Under the pieces are notes generated by a model. It ran no database searches, had not been told where the DNA came from, and worked only from the letters and a program-made list of their open reading frames with translations. A stretch of 64,000 bases of DNA from NCBI RefSeq assembly GCF_000471905.2, contig NW_006499751.1:1350445-1414444 (forward strand), written 5' to 3'. Position 1 is the first letter of the stretch. Each line of letters begins with the position of its first letter. This DNA comes from Amborella trichopoda (Eukaryota; Streptophyta; Magnoliopsida; Amborellales; Amborellaceae). The position numbers and the translations under genes are program-made. This document shows positions 57,117 through 64,000 of this stretch, piece after piece.

Positions 57117-60100
57117 AGAATTTGTAAGAATGTGGCTAAGGGTCTCTTATGAACTCCTGCCAAGTTTCGTCGCAATCCGACGAGTTTTAAGTTGTGTAGA
57201 CGTCAAAACAGTTTTGAGAAATTCTGCCTCTATCATGCTGAAAATAGGCTTTGAACTACAACACCATTATCGAAGCATCAGATGGTCTCCAGGTCATCTC
57301 CATTGGAATCAAAATGGTCAAAAACCACTGGATACCAATTTTCGATGCATTTGAACCTTTCTAGAGCAAGTTATGACCAACTTACCCAAAATGGATAGGT
57401 CGTACACTACTATGATGCACCCTCGGCCAACCTGTTTCCATTAATGGAAACTATACATCACCAATTCGAGGGGAAAATTCACAAGGACATATCTCCTTCA
57501 TCCTAGGTGAGATCGAGCCCAAATTTAGGGAGCACGTTCGTCTCGTCGACCCGGTCGATTTGATATGTGGCATATCACAGTGCTCGTACGTCGGATTGAC
57601 CTCAAACCATACCCATTACGAGCACGAGGTTAACGGCTTCATCTGATCCGAACTTTACAGATGATGGACGGTCGGATTCGATGCACGATGAGTTCGAAGT
57701 TGTTTCAGTTTTGACCACTGGAATCCAAACTTCGGCAAAAGATTTCCAATTTGAAAAGCAGTCATCCGGGGCATCCAATCGAGTCGTTCTTTTTGCAGAA
57801 CGATCATGGAAACTTGTTTGTCAAGTTACAATCAAGAAATCAACAGAAAACACTGAGAAACAAATTGAATCTTAAAATTAAGATTGCACGTTTTTTCATT
57901 TTTGGCACATTGCGATCATGGTTCAAAACTCTAATCCGTGGCCTGAAATTGATACCAAAATGATCGTCGTCTCAAGCTCATTAAGAAAATAGTAATCATT
58001 CTACTGGATGATCGGAAAAGCCCCGAATCAGCCATAGAAAGTTCGCACGATTGAACGACTATTACAGGGATTGATTTGAAATTACTCGAATTATTGGTGC
58101 AGGGGAAAAATTATCATTTTGCTCCATTTGCTTTGATTTTCTTTAATTCTTTTGAAATCAATTAGGTTATTTTTTATCATCCACCCATGTTTGGGTAGGT
58201 TTTCTATATATGCACGTATCATCTATTGTACAAGGACCCCACTTTTGCTTAAGAAAAATTATATCTTTTTGTTCACTGTTGGGTCACGTTTGAGAGAGAG
58301 AGAGAGGAGAGAGAGGAGAGAGAAGATTTTTTGTTCGTACCGTCAAGCTTAAGGTGACTCTCTCTCCTCACATATCTATCTCTCTCTTCTTCTCTCTTTC
58401 TCTCTTTCGCTCTCCTCTCTCTTTCTCTCTCTTCTCTTTCTCTTTCTTCTTTTCTCTCTTTTCTTTCTCCCTTTTTTATTTTTTCTTCTTTTCTCTCTTC
58501 TTTCTTTCTTCTCTTCTTCTGTCGTGCACGATAGCGGATACTGTCGAGCATCGATTTATCTCTCTTCTTTCTTCTCTTTCCTTCTTCTGTCGTGCACGAT
58601 AGTGAATACTGTTGAGCTCGAGTTTCTCTCTCTTCTTTCTTTCTTCTCTTTCCTTCTTCTATCATGCATGACAGTGAACACTACTAAGCACTAGTTTCTC
58701 CCTCTTCTTTATCTATTTTCTTTCTCTCTCTTATTTCTTTCTTCTCTTTCCTTCTTGTCGTGTACGGCAGTGAATACCGTGGAGCACGAGTTTCTCTCTC
58801 TTCTCTCTCTTCTTTCTCTCTTCTTTTACCTTCTTTTGTTGTGCACTACAGTGAATGCTGTCGAGCACGATTTCCTCTCTCTCCTCTCAGCCACACACGA
58901 CGATGAGCATTGTTGGGCATGACCCTCTCTCTCTTCTCTTTTCGCTTTGTTTTGCAAAACAGTGAATACTGTCGAGCACAATTTTCTCTCTCTTCTTCTT
59001 TTTCTTTCCATTCTCTTTCTTCTTTCCTTTTTCTCTCCTTTCCTTTCTCTCCCTCGCTTTCCTTCTTCTCTTTCTTCTTCTTTCCTCTCTCTCTTCCCCT
59101 TTCCTTTTCTATCTCATCTCTTTCCTTTTTTTGTCGTGCATGGCGGTGACTACTGTCGCGCATGACTTTCTCTCTTTCTTCTCTGTCCTGCACATTGGTA
59201 AACACTGCCGAGCATGACTTTCTCTCTCTTTCTTCTATGTTCTACATGGCGGTAAACACTGTCGAGCACAACTTTCTCTCTCTTTCTTTTTTGTCTCGCA
59301 CGACAGTTAGTGTTGCCGCATGTGACCCTCTCTTTCTTCTCTCTCTTTTCTGTCTCGCACGACAGTGAGTACTGCCGAACGCGACCCTCTCTTTCTTCTC
59401 TCTCTTCTCTGTCTCTCACGACAGTGGGTGCTATCGAGCATAACCCTCTCTTTCTTCTCTCTCTTTTCTGTCTCGCACGATAATGAGTGATGTCGGGCGC
59501 TACCCACTCTTTCTTATCTCTCTTCTTTGTCTCGCACGGCAGTGAGTGCTGTCGGGCGTGACCCTCTCTTTCTTCTCTCTCTTTTCTGTCTCGCACGACA
59601 GTGAGTGCTGCCGAGCGTGACCCTCTCTTTCTGCTCTCTCTTTTCAATCTCCCGTGGTAGTGAGTGCTACTGAGCACGACCCTCTCTTTCTTCTCTCTCT
59701 TTTTTGACTCGCACGGCAGTGAGTGCTGTAGGGTACAACCGTCTCTTTCTTCTCTCTCTTCTCTATCTCGTATGGTAGTGAGTGCTGCCAGGCGTGACCC
59801 TCTCTTTCTTTCTATCTTTTCTGTCTCGTATGAAAGTGAGTGCTGCCGAGCGCGACCCTCTCTTTCTTCTCTCTCTTTTTTGTCTCGCACGGCAGTGAGT
59901 GTTGGCGAGTGCGACCCTCTCTTTCTTCTCTCTCTTTTCTGTCTCGCATGGTAGTGAGTGCTACTGGGCGCGACCCTCTCTTTCTTCTTTCTCTTCTCTG
60001 TCTCGCACGACAGTGAGTGCTGCCGGGCACGACCCTCTGTTTCTTTTCTGTCTCGCACAGTAGTGAGTGCTGCGGAGCGCGACCCTCTCTTTCTTCTCTC

Positions 60101-60350
60101 TCTTTTCTGTCTCGCACGATAATGAGTGCTGCCGGGTGTGACCCTCTCTTTCTTCTCTCTCTTCTTTGTCTCGCACAACAGTAAGTGCTGCCGAGCGCAA
60201 CCCTCTCTTTCTTCTCTTCTTTCTGTCTCGTATAGTAGACAACGTTGCCGAGCAGGATGTTTCCCTCTCCTTCTTTTCTGTCCTGCACGGCAATGCATGT
60301 CGTTGAGCATGGTTTCTCTTTTCTCCCCTCTCTCTTTCTATGTTTGACCG
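57117..60350 (+). mobile_element. LTR-like repeat, copy B, right part
   Basis: It resumes copy A homology at GAATTTG and continues through CCAAGTTTCGTCGCAATCC (57160), the CGTTCGTCTCGTC block (57534), the CATCCACCCATG block (58179) and a CTATATATG TATA-like site (58204) into the CT-rich minisatellite. The minisatellite is much longer than in copy A. No coding genes. Confidence 0.55.
58290..60340. repeat. Expanded 60-bp CT-rich minisatellite
   Basis: 58290-59160 is CT-rich sequence with interspersed GTCGTGCACGACAGTGAATAC units. From about 59160 to 60240 at least seventeen units of roughly 60 bp repeat. Each has CCCTCTCTTTCTTCTCTCTC, then TTTTCTGTCTCGCACGACAG, then TGAGTGCTGCCGAGCGYGA. The GCACGACAG...CTGCCGAGCG part has short inverted symmetry. 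Because the unit is usually divisible by three, long minus-strand frames (up to 386 codons) stay open by chance. Confidence 0.9.
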
Positions 60351-61759
60351 GAGGGTAGGCTGAGCCAGGGACTTTCTAGAATTATCAATTTAACATTTAG
60401 GGTATTTCTTTTGAGTTAGATTGTTTTAGTCATTTTAGATCAAAGGTATTGTAGACTTTTGTAGTTAAGTTAGGACGTGGTGGTCAATCTCCTGTATGGA
60501 CAAATAATATACCTTAAATATTTAAAAAGAATATTAAAGTGGGGCGTGAGGAGGCCAGAGGTCATTCATATGATTTATTTTTATGTAAAGAAGAAGAAGA
60601 GCTCCAGAGTTTTGAACCCTAGCTTGTGTATCAGGAGGAAGCCCTACTCTCTTAGTTATTGCGTGTGTTTTTGCCTGAAGCTCTTTCTGATTTTACTAAT
60701 TTCTACGAATTTTCTACATCACCGTTTTAATGATATCTACTTCAATGTTCTTATGGAAAGAATTTCCCTCAAGATCATAGATTCCATTTACACATAGGAT
60801 AAGTAATGTTGAAATTGGAAAAATATCATTGAAGGGTTTGAAACCTCTTACAAAATTATTAACAAATGATACCAATTAGTATTTGATGATTTAACTTTTA
60901 ATTTCATTTCAGTTAGGTACCTCCTCAAAAAAAAATTTAAAATATCAAATTGCCCTTGATCAGAATTGTCAAATTTAAATTATTAGGGGCATTTCAATCA
61001 TTTTACTAGCAAGAGGCACATTTGGTGTTCGTGAAAATACTCATTGCGAAGTATTTTCATATAAAAAAAATGGCCATCATGTGATTAGGTGTGAGAGTTT
61101 TTTCACATCAATTGGTCCCAGTACATTTTGTCACACCAATTAGCAGCCAGTTTGTGTGAAAATATTCTCATGTTTTAATATTTATCTGTAGTTATTTTTT
61201 TTAATTTTTCCAAAAATAATTTGACTGTTAAAACGGGGAAGTATTCTATGCTCCATAATCTATACAATCGGATAAGCCACTGTCCGTTAAGGGTCTTAGA
61301 TAGAAAGTGGGGCCCACAGTAGATAATTGATACAAAGTCAGATGTTTATTCCCTCCATCACCGTCCATTAATTGATTGGACGGTGATAGCCCTCAATGTA
61401 TGATCATTTGGATGAAGTATTTTTTCGCCATGGGCGTGGCGCCAAGAGGGGATTAAAACATGGTCCATAATAAAACCAAAAGATTTTATACTCCATCAGG
61501 AGCATATTTTGTATTTACTCCCTTGGATAAAATCCAATTTAGGAGTAATATTAAGATCCCAAATTTTGGAGAGTAACCTTTTTAACCCATAGATTTATCT
61601 CAAGAAAGTGACTTTGAAAATCTTACTGTTTAGGCACTTAAAATAAAAATGACACCTTAAGATTGAGCAAGGACTGTCTCATTTGTTGAAAGTGAGATTT
61701 TAGTATTATAGAACTTTAAAAGAAAATTGTTTCATGCAGGCTAGATCGCATTTCTACAA
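60351..61759. other. No gene recognised; hairpin near 61360
   Basis: ATCACCGTCCA and TGGACGGTGAT form an 11-bp stem around an 8-9-base loop at about 61359-61389, and GAAAATACT faces AGTATTTTC near 61033-61058. These may be centres of old MITEs. Sequence from about 61670 begins the dispersed repeat shared with 44550-45040. Confidence 0.4.
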
Positions 61760-61892
61760 TATACAGTCTTAAGGTATAAAGAATGATGCAAATAAGTTAT
61801 CTATCTAAAAACAATTTAAACTAACGGTCCAAATGTTTTCTTCATAAAATCATTATTTTTAGAAATAAAAATTTATTTATTTTTTAATGTTC

Positions 61893-62028
61893 ATGATCTC
61901 CATATTAGAGATTATGTACATAGAAATTGGGTTTGAAAATCCATCTCAAAAATAAATTTATGATCTCCATATCATAGATTATGTACTTAGAAATTGGGTT
62001 TGAAAATCCTTCTCAAAAATAAATTTGT
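61893..62028. repeat. 68-bp tandem duplication
   Basis: 61893-61960 and 61961-62028 differ at only a few bases (TGATCTCCATAT ... CTCAAAAATAAATTT). They lie inside the dispersed repeat also found at about 45000; that copy has one unit only. Confidence 0.88.
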
Positions 62029-62239
62029 AAGAGTCGACTCATTTCTACATGGACTCATAGAAATCCTTTCCTTTCAAAAACTAACCATGTAGCTCCCAAA
62101 AAATTCTCCTAAATAGGTTTTCTCCCCGAGAGTTTTGATGAACAGTGTGCTCCTACGGTAACAGATACTAATGCAGAGAATGATTTTTTTATTTTTTAGT
62201 TTTTTTACCTGAGTAGGACACCGATTTCACTAAGGTTAA

Positions 62240-62361
62240 GTGGGGCACAAGGAGACGGAGAGAGAGTTAGAATCGACAAAAAAGAGAGAGAGAGTTGACT
62301 CAGCTGCTAATCTCTCTTCACAAATCATACTGACCACCGATCCAGCCTCTTCTGGGACACG
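62240..62361 (+). promoter_or_regulatory. GA-rich leader of the UPF0060-like gene
   Basis: GAGACGGAGAGAGAGTTAG and AAAAAGAGAGAGAGAGTTGAC at 62253-62300 form a GA-rich leader about 60-110 bases before the ATG. GA-rich 5' leaders and promoters are common in plant genes. No clear TATA box is visible. Confidence 0.35.
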
Positions 62362-62721
62362 ATGGACTACGGTTTAGAAGACATATTGGTTGCCATCTCT
62401 CTCTTCATATTGGCCGCATTGTGTGAGATAGGGGGCGGATGGTTGGTTTGGAAGTGGAGGAGAGAGAATTGGAACCTTCTCTCTTTCATCGCCGGCATCG
62501 CCATCCTCGCGCTATACGGCATCATCCCAACGTTGCAGCGCCTACCATTTAGTCGAACATATGCCGCCTACGGTGGCTTCTTCGTCGCCCTTTCTTTGCT
62601 TTGGGGGTGGGCCTTCGATGCCCAAGTTCCTGATCGCTGGGACATTCTGGGCTCTGTCGTGGCTGTGGGGGGCGTTTTCGTCATTATGTTTGCTCCAAGA
62701 GAAGGCAACATGCATGGATGA
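62362..62721 (+). CDS. UPF0060 (YnfA-like) four-helix membrane protein
   Basis: A complete intronless 119-codon ORF. Four hydrophobic segments lie at about residues 8-30, 39-58, 67-86 and 95-112. Family features are LCEIGGGWLVWKW in helix 1 (Glu22), the diagnostic RTYAAYGG at 65-72, Trp81 and Asp86 in helix 3, and PDRWDILG leading into helix 4. Bacterial YnfA proteins are about 108 residues with the same layout and are related to small multidrug-resistance transporters; a role in plants is unknown to me. It may act as a dimer in a membrane, but no targeting peptide is evident. The ORF is noticeably richer in G and C than its AT-rich flanks. The start ATG is preceded by GGGACACG, and TGA follows AACATGCATGGA. 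Flanks are plant repeat DNA, so this is not a bacterial contig. Confidence 0.88.
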   Translation: MDYGLEDILVAISLFILAALCEIGGGWLVWKWRRENWNLLSFIAGIAILALYGIIPTLQRLPFSRTYAAYGGFFVALSLLWGWAFDAQVPDRWDILGSVVAVGGVFVIMFAPREGNMHG

Positions 62722-63355
62722 ATGAATGGTGTGCCTCATTTTGATGTAACCTTCTTTTTAGGGTTAAGTGCTCTAATTGTTATTTTGAGAAAGGTAAGTC
62801 CCGCTTGCCATGTTGGTTTTTATTTTTATTTTTTTATTTCTTTTTATGTGGATTGATAAATGAAGTTTGGACGAAATTTTTTACAAGGACGACTCTTTTA
62901 TTAGATAATATTATTTTGTTAATTATTTGGTATATGTCATTGAGCCTTACAATGAAAAAGCCCTTGACTCCATTCTCACCAAATGGTGAGGGCCCAAATC
63001 CCCACTTACTTACCCTTTCAATTACTCAGGAAAACAAATTGTTTGGTACATGCCTTGTCCTAACTACACTATTTACTTGAGCATGGAGTTGGGATCGAGG
63101 TGGTAACACCACTTGTACCCAGCTAAAGTCTAGGCTTCTATGCTTTGTTCTAACTACACTATTCACCTAACGTAGAAAAAAACTACTAACAATTTAAAAA
63201 ACGGGTAGGGGCTCGTCATCCCCACTAAATTACCCTAAAAAAAAAAAGACAATATTTATTTAATTGTTAAATGTTTTTAACAACTTTCAGATATTCTAGT
63301 TATGTTTGGCTAAAAATATGTGATTTTTAGCAAATCATTTTGATTAAAATCACAA
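62722..63355. other. 3' flank of the UPF0060-like gene
   Basis: T-rich sequence (62815-62850) and AT-rich noncoding DNA. A 91-codon plus frame at 62805-63080 has no recognisable domain. GCCTTGTCCTAACTACACTATTTACTTGA and TTTGTTCTAACTACACTATTCACCTAA at about 63050 and 63140 are short related copies. Confidence 0.4.
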
Positions 63356-63640
63356 CAATTTTATCTCAAATAATTGGTAATAAAGATAAAGATAATTTCA
63401 ATAAATCACCTATGAGTTTTATCGCAAATAATTTTTGAGGGACAAACAACACACAATTTATTATGCGGATTAATTTTATTGAAATATTTTTTAGTAAAGT
63501 AAAAACAATTTTATCTGAAATAATTAGTAGTAAAGATAAAGACAAATTGAATAAATCACCTATCAGTTTTATCTGAAATAATTTTTAAGGGACAAACAGC
63601 ACACAATTTATTATGCGGATTAATTTTATTGAAATATTGT
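63356..63640. repeat. 150-bp tandem duplication
   Basis: 63356-63505 and 63506-63640 are close copies (CAATTTTATCTSAAATAATT, AATAAATCACCTATSAGTTT, TTATGCGGATTAATTTTATT). AT-rich and noncoding. Confidence 0.9.
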
Positions 63641-64000
63641 ATGGCAACAAATACATCCAAACAAACCTCAAGTTAGCCTATCTCTTCCCATAAGCAAGCC
63701 AAGTTCTTACTCCATTACTAAACTCATTTACACTTTAATGAAGATGGATCTCATGTCACATCCTGCCCGCCTTAACATTGTTGTCTTGCATGCGAGTGAG
63801 TGGTATTTTTATCTGATAGTTCAGCCAGTTATAGGATGCCATGCCATAACAACATCTAAACACCAAAACCAAGCTTATATAGAGGGGCTTTAAAAATTTG
63901 GATCGATCTGCCGAATCAGCGATCTAGTAGAAAATTGAAAAGAAAAAATAAATTTAAGATAGAGCTATCTTTCCTATATCTATTTGATGAGTTAAATTTT
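63641..64000. other. Right edge, no feature recognised
   Basis: AT-rich sequence without meaningful frames or repeat partners in the window. Confidence 0.3.

Noticed and set aside
56705..57354. Plus-strand frames of 110-170 codons with LLLHGRHWVSF-like repeats
   Set aside because: They translate the minisatellite at the end of the right Tekay-like LTR and cross the LTR boundary; no gene.
59150..60310. 386-codon minus-strand open frame rich in ARQHSLSCETEKREKKERV-like units
   Set aside because: It is read entirely from the 60-bp CT-rich minisatellite, whose unit length keeps one frame open; overlapping frames of similar quality exist and no domain is present.
62362..62721. Bacterial contamination as explanation for the YnfA-like ORF
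   Set aside because: Flanking sequence on both sides is plant-type AT-rich DNA with tandem duplications and a dispersed repeat also present at 45 kb; the ORF lies alone rather than in an operon.

Overview
The window is nuclear DNA of a flowering plant with a large, repeat-rich genome. It holds GT-AG introns, a plant-type ubiquitin protease gene, plant Ty1/copia and Ty3/gypsy elements, L1 and RTE LINEs, a BED-finger hAT remnant and several MITEs. I cannot name the species. Introns this inflated are common in magnoliids and some other large-genome lineages, but that is only a hint. Two cellular genes stand out: a two-exon ubiquitin-specific protease of the UBP1/UBP2 type (exons 15969-18880 and 34123-34360, joined by a 15.2-kb intron) and a small intronless four-helix membrane protein of the UPF0060/YnfA family (62362-62721). 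Almost everything else is transposon sequence at various stages of decay.

Region by region: 1-7140 looks like a truncated Tat-lineage Ty3/gypsy element. It has a broken gag on the minus strand (7140-5482), no recognisable pol, and an oppositely oriented coiled-coil ORF (3412-4578, plus strand) with its own CCAAT/TATA promoter and a short intron-like segment. Tandem repeats (390-1650) lie where the hypervariable 3' region of such elements would be. 7141-13680 holds a minisatellite, an LTR-like repeat (about 8640-11160) with TATA box, AATAAA and a CT-rich minisatellite, a second probable LTR in the other orientation (about 11239-13494) and a gypsy 3' fragment. A 307-bp foldback MITE follows.

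15300-34360 is the protease gene. Its giant intron carries a degraded L1 (about 20400-26200) that was itself duplicated and invaded by an element encoding three BED fingers. It also carries three RTE fragments, one of them split by a 1768-bp DNA transposon with terminal inverted repeats and a 6-bp target duplication, and a perfect 242-bp tandem duplication.

35349-44134 is a decayed copia element on the minus strand with 2.1-2.7-kb LTRs, PBS and PPT. 45134-45330 is a Mutator-type MITE with a perfect 9-bp target duplication. 49326-57111 is a decayed Tekay-like gypsy element on the minus strand (tRNA-iMet PBS, 2.9-kb right LTR, integrase deleted). It sits inside a second copy of the LTR-like family found at 8640-11160, so the first copy serves as the empty site. 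57117-60350 is the rest of that host element with a long 60-bp minisatellite. The YnfA-like gene follows near the right end, flanked by short AT-rich tandem duplications.

The two host genes have no evident functional link. The protease gene is intact at every catalytic motif, so the transposon load appears to be tolerated by splicing out one very long intron. Boundaries of repeats were found by comparing copies within the window by eye and are approximate unless a target duplication is named.
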